DNA of 64,000 bases from JALUZX01 sp964561605 (GTDB lineage: Bacteria > Planctomycetota > UBA1135 > JALUZX01): positions 55,306 to 119,305 of the forward strand of contig CAZLQD010000040.1 in the NCBI GenBank assembly GCA_964561605.1, in the 5' to 3' direction. Position 1 is the stretch's first letter. Every line of letters begins with the position of its first letter. This document shows positions 16,641-25,352 of this stretch, in pieces. The translations under genes were made by a program, and so were the position numbers. The notes beneath the pieces are model-generated. The model did no database searches and was not told the origin of the DNA. It was given only the letters and a program-made list of their open reading frames with translations.

Positions 16641-17603
16641 GTGAAATTCCGGACCCTTCTCCTTCCACTGGCCTCGGGCCTCTTGGGCCTGGCTGTGGGT
16701 TTCTACCTTGGATCCCACTACGACCTGCCCTTCCTGGGCCGGCGGACCATCTGGTCCATCGGAATCTACAAGGGGCCCACCCCCCTCTCTTTGGCCCCCT
16801 GGCCCGGCGTGGAGGAACCCCTCTTCTCGGCCTCCCAGGTGACGGACGTCCCCGCCGAGGGGGTGGCCGATCCCTTCCTCACGAGGGAAGGCTCCACCTG
16901 GTACCTCTTCTTCGAGATCCTGAACCGGGAGAGCGGAAGGGGGGAGATCGGCTACGCCAGGAGCACCGACCTGGTCCACTGGTCCTACGGAAAGGACGTT
17001 CTCAAAGAGCCCTTCCATCTCTCCTACCCCTGCGTCTTCCAATGGGAGGGGACCTGGTACATGGTCCCGGAAAGCAACCAGGCTCTCTCCGTGCGCCTCT
17101 ACAAGGCCGTCCGCTTCCCCGACGAATGGACCTACGTGGGAGACCTGTTGCGGGGTGCCCACTTCGTGGACTCCACGATCTTCCGCCACGGGGGGAAGTG
17201 GTGGATCTTCACGTCCTATCCAGAGAACGACCTGTTGGACCTCTTCTATTCCGAAAAGCTCCAAGGCCCATACACCAAGCACCCGGCGAGCCCGGTGGTG
17301 CGGGGGGACCGGAAGAGGGCCCGCCCCGGCGGCCGTGTTGTGGAGTGGCGGGGGAAGGTGATCCGTTTCGCCCAGGATGCCTATCCCCGATACGGCCACC
17401 GAATCCGGGCCTTCCTGGTGAAGAAGCTGACCCCGACGGAATACGTCGAAGAGGAAATCCCCATGGACCCGGTCCTCGGCGCCTCCGGAAAGGGGTGGAA
17501 CGCCGACGGCATGCACCAGGTCTCCCCCATCCCCCTTCCCTCGGGGGGCTGGGCCGCAGGCGTGGACGGCGTGAACAGGAACCACCTGGTCCTGGGGGGC
17601 TAG
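16641..17603 (+). CDS. Membrane-anchored beta-propeller protein (GINT1_N/GH43-like)
   Basis: 320 residues with a GTG start, an N-terminal membrane helix (about 5-24) and five repeated Trp/Tyr-rich blades: DPFLTREGSTWYLFFE, DLVHWSYGKDVL, YPCVFQWEGTWYMVPE, DSTIFRHGGKWWIFTSY and GGRVVEWRGKVIRFAQD. The pattern matches the glycosidase-like propeller found N-terminal in glucosamine inositolphosphorylceramide transferases and in many bacterial proteins near polysaccharide genes. The catalytic acids of true GH43 enzymes were not verified. Probable role: carbohydrate binding or processing outside the cytoplasmic membrane. Confidence 0.7.
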   Translation: MKFRTLLLPLASGLLGLAVGFYLGSHYDLPFLGRRTIWSIGIYKGPTPLSLAPWPGVEEPLFSASQVTDVPAEGVADPFLTREGSTWYLFFEILNRESGRGEIGYARSTDLVHWSYGKDVLKEPFHLSYPCVFQWEGTWYMVPESNQALSVRLYKAVRFPDEWTYVGDLLRGAHFVDSTIFRHGGKWWIFTSYPENDLLDLFYSEKLQGPYTKHPASPVVRGDRKRARPGGRVVEWRGKVIRFAQDAYPRYGHRIRAFLVKKLTPTEYVEEEIPMDPVLGASGKGWNADGMHQVSPIPLPSGGWAAGVDGVNRNHLVLGG

Positions 17604-17817
17604 GTCTTTCCAAGGGACTTCGTGCCTTCCTTGCAGGGAGAAGGCTCCCCAAGAACCCGTCTCAAGACGAAACACCTTTCCTGTCTTCGAAAGAAGGCCG
17701 CCCGGCCCTGGGGGAAGAGAAAAAAGAGGGTATGCACCGGAGCGGCTCAGGGTGGGACAGAAATCCCTTCTGATTCCCGCCGGCCGGGAAAAAGGGGGGG
17801 GAAGTGGGGAGGAAGGC

Positions 17818-17846
17818 TTGTCAGGAAGATGTTAACCTTGTATGGT
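17818..17846 (+). promoter_or_regulatory. Candidate sigma70-type promoter
   Basis: TTGTCA at 17818-17823, a 17-base spacer, and TATGGT at 17841-17846. The -35 has 5 of 6 consensus bases, the -10 has 4 of 6. Transcription would start near 17853, giving a leader of about 100 bases for the secreted-protein gene at 17953. Confidence 0.5.
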
Positions 17847-17852
17847 CACTGG

Positions 17853-17878
17853 TTCCCAGGAGGTCGTGACCCTGGGAA
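17853..17878 (+). promoter_or_regulatory. 5' leader hairpin
   Basis: TTCCCAG...GGTC-GT-GACC...CTGGGAA folds into an 11-bp stem with only a two-base bulge. It begins almost at the predicted transcription start, the position of known 5' message-stabilising stems. Confidence 0.4.
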
Positions 17879-17952
17879 ACACCATCGGAGAACTCAGTTC
17901 GTTTCGTCTTTTTTCACCCCCCTGTTTCTCTTTTCCCAAAGGAGATCCACCC

Positions 17953-19077
17953 ATGAGAAGAACTCTCTTCGCAACCCTGTTCCTGGCGGGCGCCCTTGGT
18001 GCCCAGAGCACGGTGGTCGTCCCCGGAGGCTTCGCCAACAAGGAAGGCGGCTCTTACTTCTGGGTCCTCGGCCAGTACACCGTGGCCAGGGTCCAGCAGC
18101 TCTACGCCAAGAGCGCCATGCCCTCCACGCCCATCGTGATCAAGTCCTTCAAGATCCGCCGCAACGGCACCTCCAGCGGGACCTTCATCGCTCACACCTT
18201 CGACATGGAGGTCTACATGAGCAACAGGAACCAGGATCCTCCCGCTGGATGCGGATTCGGCTGGGCCGGGAACCACGGAACGGATCTCACGAAGGTGATG
18301 AACAAGAAGTCCATCTCCTGGCCGGCCACCCCCAAGCCCACTACGCCTCCCGCACCGTTTACGGTGGCCTTCCCCATGGACAAGCCCTTCCCCTACAAGG
18401 GCAAGTCCTTCGCCATCGAGTTCAAGAACATTCCTCCCGCCAACGTGACCACCTACCGCTATTACTGGTACACCGACGCCCAGTACTACTCCACCTCCGC
18501 GGGCTGGAGCTATCCCAAGACGATCACTCCCAAGAATATCGGCAAGAGCTGCCGTCCCAAGGGCGCCACGAGCGATCCCAGGAACTACGGCTACTACCCC
18601 TATCCCGGCTCTCCCTTCCACTTCTACAGCTACTGGTACCTCAGGAAGGCCAACATCCCGGCGTTGCTCTTCATCGGCTCCAGCGACAAGAAGTGGGGCG
18701 CCATCAACCTTCCCTTCGACCTGACTCCTCTGGGAGCCCCCGGCTGTAACCTCTACGTGGACATGGTCACGGCCTACGTCTCCAAGACCGACAAGAACGG
18801 GAAGGCCGACTTCAACATCGGCGCCGTTCCCAACGATCCCACCCTCACGGGCCAGGTCTTCTACAACCAGCAGTTCCTCCTGGACTCCGCCTCCAACAGC
18901 ATGGGCGTCGTCTCCACCTACGGCAGGAAGTACACCATCGGCACCGGCTTCACCGGCAAGTGCCCGGGCTTCTGCTTCTATACCTACAAGTACAGCGCCA
19001 GCAGCACGTTGGACCCCAACGCTCCGACTGCGGCCTACTACACCTCCAGGGCCAACATCATCGAGCTCACCTACTGA
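17953..19077 (+). CDS. Secreted protein with C-terminal 'LPxDLxxxGxPxC' module
   Basis: I do not recognise a named family. From the ATG at 17953 (preceded by AAAGGAGA) it has 374 residues: a signal peptide ending LGAQS, a Tyr/Lys/Pro-rich beta region, and a C-terminal module from about residue 254 reading INLPFDLTPLGAPGCNLYVD, then NDPTLTGQVFYNQQ and a final GRKYTIG. The same module ends the subtilase at 33502. Such secreted proteins recur, to my memory, in marine planctomycete genomes. A strong promoter, leader hairpin and dedicated terminator suggest an abundant monocistronic product, perhaps a surface or matrix protein. Confidence 0.7.
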   Translation: MRRTLFATLFLAGALGAQSTVVVPGGFANKEGGSYFWVLGQYTVARVQQLYAKSAMPSTPIVIKSFKIRRNGTSSGTFIAHTFDMEVYMSNRNQDPPAGCGFGWAGNHGTDLTKVMNKKSISWPATPKPTTPPAPFTVAFPMDKPFPYKGKSFAIEFKNIPPANVTTYRYYWYTDAQYYSTSAGWSYPKTITPKNIGKSCRPKGATSDPRNYGYYPYPGSPFHFYSYWYLRKANIPALLFIGSSDKKWGAINLPFDLTPLGAPGCNLYVDMVTAYVSKTDKNGKADFNIGAVPNDPTLTGQVFYNQQFLLDSASNSMGVVSTYGRKYTIGTGFTGKCPGFCFYTYKYSASSTLDPNAPTAAYYTSRANIIELTY

Positions 19078-19099
19078 TAGGCCCTCTCTCCTGAACGCC

Positions 19100-19140
19100 A
19101 AGGGGCCGCTCCCCAATGGGGGGCGGCCCCTTTTCTTTTT
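19100..19140 (+). terminator. Rho-independent terminator
   Basis: A 15-bp near-perfect stem, AAGGGGCCGCTCCCC with GGGGGGCGGCCCCTT and an AAT loop, is followed by TTCTTTTT. It lies 22 bases after the stop of the secreted-protein gene. Confidence 0.93.
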
Positions 19141-19252
19141 CTCCATATTACGGCACCCCGAGCAGCCGCCCCGCCTTCGTCGAATCCCGATTCCCCCGGC
19201 GCCTGGAACAGGCGATGGAACCGATCCTCCGAATCCGCCCTCCTTTCCTCTC

Positions 19253-20167
19253 TCAGGAAGGAAAGACCAGGACGGGGAGTTCCGGCGGCGCCCCGATCCT
19301 CCAGGGCAGGAGAATGGCCCCCACACCGCCGGAGACGTAGAGCAGGCTCTCCCCCCGCCGGAAGAGCCCCTGCAGGTAGCCCAGGCGGGTGTGGGCCACC
19401 AGGGCCCGGCGGAAGAACCGGAACTGTCCCCCGTGGGTGTGTCCCGAGACCTGGAGGACGATCCCCTCCCGGGCGGCCCTGGGAAAGAAATCCGGATGGT
19501 GGCAAAGGAGGATCGCCGGCTCCCCGTCCCGGCGGCCTTCGAGGGCCGCCTCCAGGTCCGGTTCCCCCTCCCCAGGATCGTCCACACCGCAGACCCAGAG
19601 GGACCCGCCTCCCCTTTCCACCCGGATCCCCCTGTTTCTCAGGACCCGGATCCCCCGCTCCTCGAGGCGGGCCTGGAGAAGGGCCGGATCGCCGTGGAAG
19701 AATTCGTGGTTCCCCGTGACGGCGAAGGTCCCCAGGGGCGGATCCAGGCCGGCCAGGAGGGGCTCCAGCAAATCCAGGTCGCTGTTTCCCATGGCGATCA
19801 GGTCTCCGCAGAGACAGACCAGGTCGGGGGAAGCGGCCCGGGTGACCTCCAGGATCCTCCGGGCCTCCTCCTTCCCGAGAAAGGGGCCTGCATGGAGATC
19901 ACTCAACAAGGCGATCCGCAGACCTTCCAGGGCGGGAAGGTCCTCCCGGACCGGAAGGAGCACATCCTTCGCCTCCAGGCCGGCCAGGATCCTGCCGTAG
20001 GCGTCCTTGACCCAGGGAACCCTCCCCAGGCTCCTCTCCACGAAATTGAGGAAAGTCGTTACGCCCCTGAGGAACCATCCCTTCCGGCCCCTCTTGCCCG
20101 GTGTCCCGGCGTAGAACCCGGGAAGGGGTTCCTCCGCCCCGGCACCTCCCGCGGCGGAACGCCTCAT
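19253..20167 (-). CDS. Metallophosphoesterase (calcineurin-like, YkuE type)
   Basis: Dimetal phosphoesterase of 304 aa. All five family motifs are present: LLSDLHAG (D-x-H), LCGDLIA (GD), VTGNHEFF (GNHE), LLCHHPDF (H) and VSGHTHGGQ (GHTH). The YkuE-type members act on the membrane-proximal side and some hydrolyse UDP-diacylglucosamine or related lipids; the substrate here is unknown. The start ATG overlaps the stop of the upstream zinc protease as ATGA. It is the last gene of a six-gene minus-strand operon. Confidence 0.9.
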   Translation of the reverse strand: MRRSAAGGAGAEEPLPGFYAGTPGKRGRKGWFLRGVTTFLNFVERSLGRVPWVKDAYGRILAGLEAKDVLLPVREDLPALEGLRIALLSDLHAGPFLGKEEARRILEVTRAASPDLVCLCGDLIAMGNSDLDLLEPLLAGLDPPLGTFAVTGNHEFFHGDPALLQARLEERGIRVLRNRGIRVERGGGSLWVCGVDDPGEGEPDLEAALEGRRDGEPAILLCHHPDFFPRAAREGIVLQVSGHTHGGQFRFFRRALVAHTRLGYLQGLFRRGESLLYVSGGVGAILLPWRIGAPPELPVLVFPS

Positions 20168-21489
20168 CTCTCCCGGAAGCCCGGATCCCAGGCCCCGCGC
20201 TTCCGGAACCGGAGCTTCCCCAGGAGATTCGCCAGGACGCCCCGGGCCTCCTTCTTCCCGAGCCCGAGGAGGAAGGCCGTGACCTTGCCTCGGAACAGGA
20301 AGGCCGAAAGAAGGTCCCGGCGGGTCTCGAGAAAGGCCTGGAGGAACTCCTCGGCGTCCTTCCCCGTGTCCCAGGCGGCCACCCAGACGAGGCAGGTCCG
20401 TCCCTTCCCGTCCGTGTAGCAGGCCCACCGGTCCCCTCCCCATCCCGAGGCGGCCCGGGTCGTCCAGAAGAGAGGTTGGATCATGGAAGTGCCCCGGATC
20501 TTCAGCCTGAAATCCTTGGGGCGGGAGAGAAGGGCGCACTGGAGCTCCCCCAGGGTGTCCATCCAAAGACACCTCCACTCCCCCCCCAGGAATTCCCCGG
20601 CCCCGGGAAAGGAGATCTCCACGGGATCGTCTCTCTCCTTCTCGTTCCAGTACTTCCGGGGATGCAGGATCTGTTCGGACGAGAGAGGGGGGTCGAAGAT
20701 CGCCTTCTCCAGGGTCTTTCCGCACCCGTCCTTGGCGCGGACGAGGTTTCCCTTGGAGAGAAAATACATGCCCATCGTGTATCGGGCCAGGAGGTCCCCC
20801 GCCAGGGCGGGAGGGGCGGCCTCGATGAGCTTCCCTTGCTCCCTCTCCATCCGGGCCTGGGCCGCCAGGGCCTTCAGGTCCAGCCCCCCCCGGGCCTGGG
20901 CCATGAAGGTGAAGCGCATCTGGAGGGTCACGGCCGATCCTTCCGTCACCGACCCGAAGGCGAACTCCCTGTCGCTGGAAGACTTGGCGGCGTCCCCTCG
21001 AGTCTCGAGGTCGTAGTACTGGTCGTCCAGGGCGTGGGTGAGTTCGTGGGCCATCAGGATGTCCAGGACGGCGCCGCCCACCTTGCCCTTCACCAGGTTG
21101 AAGGTCTTGCTCCGCGGGTCGTAGAAGCCCGCCACCTGCTCGGAGAGGAGCTTCACCATCTCCTTGCGGAGATCCGTTCCCGGGGGAATGAGCCCCAGGG
21201 CCGTATATGCCGCCTGGGTGGCCTCGAGCCTGGGCCCCGACATCTCCCGCTTCAACTCCTTCAGAAGGAAGGCCCGCAACTCCTTGGGGGTGACCACGCC
21301 CTTCCGGACATCGTGGAGGAAGGGCCTTCCCCTCAGGAGCGCCACGTCCTCCATCACCTTCTCCACCCTTTGCAGGGCCTCCGCCTCGGCGGTCTTCGCC
21401 CCGGAGGCGGTTTTCCCGGCCTGGCACAAGAGGGGAGAGGAGGCGAGGAAGAAAAGTAGGAGAAACCGAACCGAACAGGGGATTCTCAT
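20164..21489 (-). CDS. Secreted zinc metallopeptidase (HExxH)
   Basis: 441 residues with a signal peptide (FLLLFFLASSPLLCQA) and the zincin motif LMAHELTHALDDQ near residue 180, followed about 40 residues later by GSVTEGSAV, whose Glu suits the third zinc ligand of a gluzincin. The rest is helical and I cannot assign a known peptidase family. It lies 20 bases after the ABC permease and overlaps the metallophosphoesterase, which suggests a role with the exporter or in envelope turnover. Confidence 0.75.
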   Translation of the reverse strand: MRIPCSVRFLLLFFLASSPLLCQAGKTASGAKTAEAEALQRVEKVMEDVALLRGRPFLHDVRKGVVTPKELRAFLLKELKREMSGPRLEATQAAYTALGLIPPGTDLRKEMVKLLSEQVAGFYDPRSKTFNLVKGKVGGAVLDILMAHELTHALDDQYYDLETRGDAAKSSSDREFAFGSVTEGSAVTLQMRFTFMAQARGGLDLKALAAQARMEREQGKLIEAAPPALAGDLLARYTMGMYFLSKGNLVRAKDGCGKTLEKAIFDPPLSSEQILHPRKYWNEKERDDPVEISFPGAGEFLGGEWRCLWMDTLGELQCALLSRPKDFRLKIRGTSMIQPLFWTTRAASGWGGDRWACYTDGKGRTCLVWVAAWDTGKDAEEFLQAFLETRRDLLSAFLFRGKVTAFLLGLGKKEARGVLANLLGKLRFRKRGAWDPGFRER

Positions 21490-21508
21490 GGGATCGACCT
21501 TTTCCGTT

Positions 21509-22336
21509 TCAACGTTCCCTGGCCCTGTAGGGATGCTCCTTCAAGCAGAAGGCCATGACCCCCAGGAGCAGGAAGATCGCAATGTACTCTCCCGCCCCCC
21601 GGAGCACACCGTACATATGCGCCCCTTCAGGAAGGGTGAGCCCCTCCGAGACGACCTCCCTCCAGGTTTCGGGAAGGGAGAGGAGCACGACCTGGCGGGA
21701 GAGGTCCGTTGCCAGAAGGGAGCGGAGCCCCGTCACCTGGGCCTGGGAGAGAAAGCTCCCGGCCGCCAGTTCCCAACCGACCACCAGGGCCATTCCCAGG
21801 AGGAGCCCTTTCTTGAAGAAGGCCCCGAAGAAGGTCCCCAGGGCGGTGAAGCAGAGCCCCCCCACCAGGGTGGCCAGGAAGAAGGCCCCCGGCGCCCCGG
21901 GGGGAAGGAGGGATCCCCCCCCCAGGGACGGGCCGGCCAGGGAGAACACCGAGAGGCTCACAGCCAGGTAGATCCCCCCGAAGACCAGGGAGGCCAGGCC
22001 CGCTCCCGCCGCCCTTCCCAATGGGACGGCGGGCCTCGGGGCTGGACGGGAAACGATGTAAACCAGGCTCCCCCCGTCCCGGTCGTCCTGGAGGGCCGAG
22101 ACGGCCAGGTAGAGGGAAACCAGGGGCAGAAGGATGGAGAGGTAGGCCCAGGACTGGAAGTAGAGGAAGAACTTCTCCAGGAAATGGGGGTTTCCCCGCC
22201 TCGTCAGGACGACGACCTGCATGGCCCAGAGAGGCAGGCATCCCACCAGGGGGATCCAGGCCCGCCGGGAAAGGACGCTCCTCTTCCAGCCCCACCAGAA
22301 CTGGGTCCGAAAGGTGGTGATCCAGAGTCTCAACAC
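21509..22336 (-). CDS. ABC-2 type transporter permease
   Basis: 275 residues with about six hydrophobic segments (for example ILLPLVSLYLAVSAL, LASLVFGGIYLAVSLS, GLLLGMALVVGW, YIAIFLLLGVMAF). The cytosolic loop LQDDRDGGSLVYIVSRPAPR is the typical ABC-2 permease turn. It follows its ATPase by 21 bases and is the second permease of the operon. Substrate unknown. Confidence 0.8.
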   Translation of the reverse strand: MLRLWITTFRTQFWWGWKRSVLSRRAWIPLVGCLPLWAMQVVVLTRRGNPHFLEKFFLYFQSWAYLSILLPLVSLYLAVSALQDDRDGGSLVYIVSRPAPRPAVPLGRAAGAGLASLVFGGIYLAVSLSVFSLAGPSLGGGSLLPPGAPGAFFLATLVGGLCFTALGTFFGAFFKKGLLLGMALVVGWELAAGSFLSQAQVTGLRSLLATDLSRQVVLLSLPETWREVVSEGLTLPEGAHMYGVLRGAGEYIAIFLLLGVMAFCLKEHPYRARER

Positions 22337-22357
22337 GGCCCGCCTCCCAGGGGCGAA

Positions 22358-23278
22358 TCATCCCACGAGGTAATCAAAGAGGGCCTCCAGGTTTTCGTCC
22401 AGGATCCGCACTTCCTCCAGGCCGGCCCAGTCCGACCGCCCCAGGCCTCCCAGTGCTTCGAAGAAGGCCTCGCCGTCCCAGGCCTCCACCTCCAGGGAGT
22501 CTCCGTTCAACCGGAATCCCCCCACCGAGGGCCAGCGGGCCATCTCCGAAGCGAGGCGCCTGGAATCACGGCCCCTGACCAGGACCCGGATGGGCTGGTC
22601 CTTGAGAAGGGCACGGATCTCCGGGATCTCCCCCCAGGCCAGGATCCTCCCCTGGTTCAGGAGGATCACCCTGCTCGTCATGGCCTCCACCTCGTGGAGG
22701 ACGTGGCTGGAGACCAGGATGGCCTTCCCCCGCTCCCCCAACTCGTGGACCTTGGCGATCACCTCCCGCCGGGCCAGGGGATCCAGGCCCGTCAGAGGCT
22801 CGTCCAGGAGGAGGAGGTCCGGGTCGTGGCCCAGGGCCTGGGCCAGTTTCAATCTCTGTTTCATGCCTTGCGAATATCCGGCGGCCTTCCTGTCGGCCGC
22901 CCGGGCCAGGCCCACCTCCTCCAGGAGGGCGTCGGCCCTGCGCCGGGCCTCTCTCCCGGGAACCCCCGAGAGCAACAGGCAGGTCCTGAGGAAAGTCCGG
23001 CCCGTCACGCCGGGGGGAAAGGACTGGGTCTCGGGAAGGAGGCCCAGGCGGGCCCGGGCGGAACCCGAAAGGAAGGGGGGGCGGCCGAAGACTTCCACCC
23101 TCCCCATCCCGGGCCGGATGAGACCGGCGGCCAGGTGGAGGATCGTGGACTTTCCGGCCCCGTTGGGCCCCAGGAGACCCGTGACCCCCGGCTCCAGGGT
23201 GAAGCTCACTTCCAGGACACCCGCCACGGGGCCGTACCACCGGGTCACCCTCTCGAAGCGCAAGGGGGCAGGACTCAT
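22358..23278 (-). CDS. ABC transporter ATP-binding protein
   Basis: Nucleotide-binding subunit of an ABC-2 exporter, 306 aa. Walker A is LLGPNGAGKST, the signature is YSQGMKQRLKLA, Walker B LLLLDEPLTGLDP and the switch His in SSHVLHEVE. About 90 residues follow the ATPase domain, as in CcmA/NatA-like subunits. The ATG at 23278 overlaps the stop of the upstream permease (ATGA); the reading frame stays open further up, but only as a shadow of that permease. Confidence 0.93.
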   Translation of the reverse strand: MSPAPLRFERVTRWYGPVAGVLEVSFTLEPGVTGLLGPNGAGKSTILHLAAGLIRPGMGRVEVFGRPPFLSGSARARLGLLPETQSFPPGVTGRTFLRTCLLLSGVPGREARRRADALLEEVGLARAADRKAAGYSQGMKQRLKLAQALGHDPDLLLLDEPLTGLDPLARREVIAKVHELGERGKAILVSSHVLHEVEAMTSRVILLNQGRILAWGEIPEIRALLKDQPIRVLVRGRDSRRLASEMARWPSVGGFRLNGDSLEVEAWDGEAFFEALGGLGRSDWAGLEEVRILDENLEALFDYLVG

Positions 23279-24162
23279 CCCACCACCTCCAGGGGTTTCA
23301 AGTTCCTTCTCAGGACCAGCAAGGAGAGGACCACCAGGAGGAGACTCAGGGCGGCGCACCAGGAAAGGGAGAGTGGGACCTCGGGATCCACGCCCAGGAT
23401 GGCCTCCCCCACCCTCTGGAGAATGGCCCAGGGAGAGAACTGGGCGGGCCACTCTTCGTGGAGGAATCGCCTGAGTCCCCCCGAGAAGACCAGGTGCATC
23501 ACCGCCAGGAATCCGACCCAGAGGATCTGGCCCGTCCGGACGGAAGAGCTCATGGAGGAGAGAGCGGCGGCGCAAATGCCCAGGACCGAGGCGAAGAAGG
23601 CCCCCTGGAGGAGGATCCTCCCGGGGATCCAGAGGGTCTCCTTGAGGAACCCCCAGTCCGGGGCGGCCAGGGCGCCTGTGAGCCATACCAGCAGGACGGG
23701 CAGGGCAGTGACCGAAGCGGCGGCCATGGCCGCCCCCGTCCAGCGTCCGAGGATGTATCTCCAGGGCGAGAGGGGCCGTGTGAAGTAGAGCTCCAGGGCG
23801 CCGCTCTTCCTGTCCAGGCTCACCGTGCGGATCGCCGTGGCCGCAAGGAAGACCAAGACCGGGAGGAGGGAATCCTCCAGGAGGGTTTTGGCGTAGAAGG
23901 CCATGCTCTCGGGATCGCCCAGGAAGGCCGGGGAGGGCCCTCTTCCACGGGCCGGTCCCCCGTCCAGGCCCACCAGGGCGAGAGCCATGAAGGTCCGGAC
24001 CAGGAGGACCAAATGGGGAACGATGCAGACGAACCAGAGGATCAGGAGTTTCCTGTTCCGCAACCAGGAGGCCCACTCCTCCTGGGGCAGGACCGTCCAC
24101 GAGGGACGGCCCGGCCTCTCGTCCTCCCGGAGTTCCAGGTATCCCCTCTCGAAGACAGGCAA
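23275..24162 (-). CDS. ABC-2 type transporter permease
   Basis: 295 residues, about six membrane segments: KLLILWFVCIVPHLVLLV near the start, LLPVLVFLAATAIRTVSL, ASVTALPVLLVWLTGAL, a further pair near 190-230 and LSLLLVVLSLLVL at the end. The loop SLDRKSGALELYFTRPLS is the ABC-2 hallmark. It starts one base after the upstream ATPase gene and overlaps the downstream one, so the two ATPase-permease pairs are probably made together and may form one heteromeric exporter. Confidence 0.82.
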   Translation of the reverse strand: MPVFERGYLELREDERPGRPSWTVLPQEEWASWLRNRKLLILWFVCIVPHLVLLVRTFMALALVGLDGGPARGRGPSPAFLGDPESMAFYAKTLLEDSLLPVLVFLAATAIRTVSLDRKSGALELYFTRPLSPWRYILGRWTGAAMAAASVTALPVLLVWLTGALAAPDWGFLKETLWIPGRILLQGAFFASVLGICAAALSSMSSSVRTGQILWVGFLAVMHLVFSGGLRRFLHEEWPAQFSPWAILQRVGEAILGVDPEVPLSLSWCAALSLLLVVLSLLVLRRNLKPLEVVG

Positions 24163-24163
24163 C

Positions 24164-25099
24164 TCAGACCTCCCCGCCTACGGTCTCGCCGAAGACCTCC
24201 TCGAGGGAACGGCGTGCCTCCACCAGCGAGCGGACCACTCCTCCCCCCTTGGAGACGGCCAGGAAGATCTCCCGGCCACCCGCGCCGGGAGGGAGTCCGA
24301 CCCGGAACTTCAGGAAAGGCCCGGCCCTTTCCACCCGGAGAACCGAAATCCCCTGCTCCTCCAGGGCGGCCCGAAGAGAGGATTCCTCCCCGGCCGCCAG
24401 GACCTCCCTCACGCTCGGGGCCGCCGAGGTGAGTTCCCCCAGGAGCCCCCGCTCCAGGACCCTGCCTTCGTGGAGGAGGAGGGCCTCGTCGCATACGGCC
24501 TCCACGTCGCTCAGGATGTGGGAGGAGAGGATCAAGGTCTTCCCCTTGGCCGAGGCCAGGTCCCGCACCCTCTCCAGCATCTGCTTGCGGCCCGCCGGAT
24601 CCAAGCCGTTCGTCGGCTCGTCCAGGAAGAGCAGGGGAGGATCGTGGACCAGGGCCATGGCGAGCTTCACCCGCTGGAGCATCCCCGTGGAGTAGCCCTC
24701 CATGGGCCTGTAACGGGCCTCCCCCAGGCCGGCGAAGTAGAGCATCTCGTGGGCTCTCTTGCGGGCCACCCGCCGGGACAACCCGGAGAGTCTCCCGGCG
24801 AAGGCCACGGCCTGGAAGCCCGTCATCCCGGGAAAGAAGACCTGTCCTTCCGGCAGGTATCCCACCCTGGCCCGCACGGCCAGGGGATCGGAGGCGGCGT
24901 CCAATCCCAGGACCCGGAGGGATCCCCCGCTGGGACGAACCAGCCCAAGGAGGGCCCTCAGGATGGTGGTCTTCCCCGCGCCGTTGCGGCCCAGGAGCCC
25001 GAAGGTGCCTTTCCCCAGGGAGAAACTCACCCCCTCCACGGCAGTGAAGGACCCGTATTTCACCGTCAGGTCCCGGATCTCCACTACCTTGGGGGACAC
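24164..25099 (-). CDS. ABC transporter ATP-binding protein
   Basis: 311 residues. Walker A LLGRNGAGKTT, signature YSTGMLQRVKLA, Walker B LLFLDEPTNGLDP and switch SSHILSDVE are intact; a C-terminal extension of about 80 residues follows. I start it at the GTG at 25099, which has ACGGAGGA five bases upstream; the longer open frame beyond it has no similarity to ABC proteins. First gene of the operon, divergent from the histidine kinase gene across about 250 bases that hold no clear promoter. Confidence 0.92.
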   Translation of the reverse strand: MSPKVVEIRDLTVKYGSFTAVEGVSFSLGKGTFGLLGRNGAGKTTILRALLGLVRPSGGSLRVLGLDAASDPLAVRARVGYLPEGQVFFPGMTGFQAVAFAGRLSGLSRRVARKRAHEMLYFAGLGEARYRPMEGYSTGMLQRVKLAMALVHDPPLLFLDEPTNGLDPAGRKQMLERVRDLASAKGKTLILSSHILSDVEAVCDEALLLHEGRVLERGLLGELTSAAPSVREVLAAGEESSLRAALEEQGISVLRVERAGPFLKFRVGLPPGAGGREIFLAVSKGGGVVRSLVEARRSLEEVFGETVGGEV

Positions 25100-25352
25100 G
25101 TGCTCCTCCGTTCCATGAGCCGGTCGAAACCAAATAGGATACAGGTCTTCGAAGGGAAGGCCATTTTCTTCGCCCTTTTCTCCCGCTGGGTTCTCCTTTG
25201 GGGGGGTGATGGGAGAAGGGGACCGCCCCGCAAGTCCGGCGGTTTTCGTTACTTTTTTGTGAAACTCCTCCGCCCGTGGGGGGATCCTGGAGAGAGTAGA
25301 ATCCAAGGGGAGTCCCCAATAGGGCCTTCCCGGCACGAAACGCGGAGGATCC

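Larger units (their letters stand above)
17604..17952 (+). other. Non-coding gap carrying the promoter and leader of the next secreted-protein gene
   Basis: No gene is evident. A stem TTCCCG/CGGGAA lies near 17775-17791 without a T tract. The right half carries a good promoter and a strong 5' leader hairpin for the gene starting at 17953. Confidence 0.6.
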
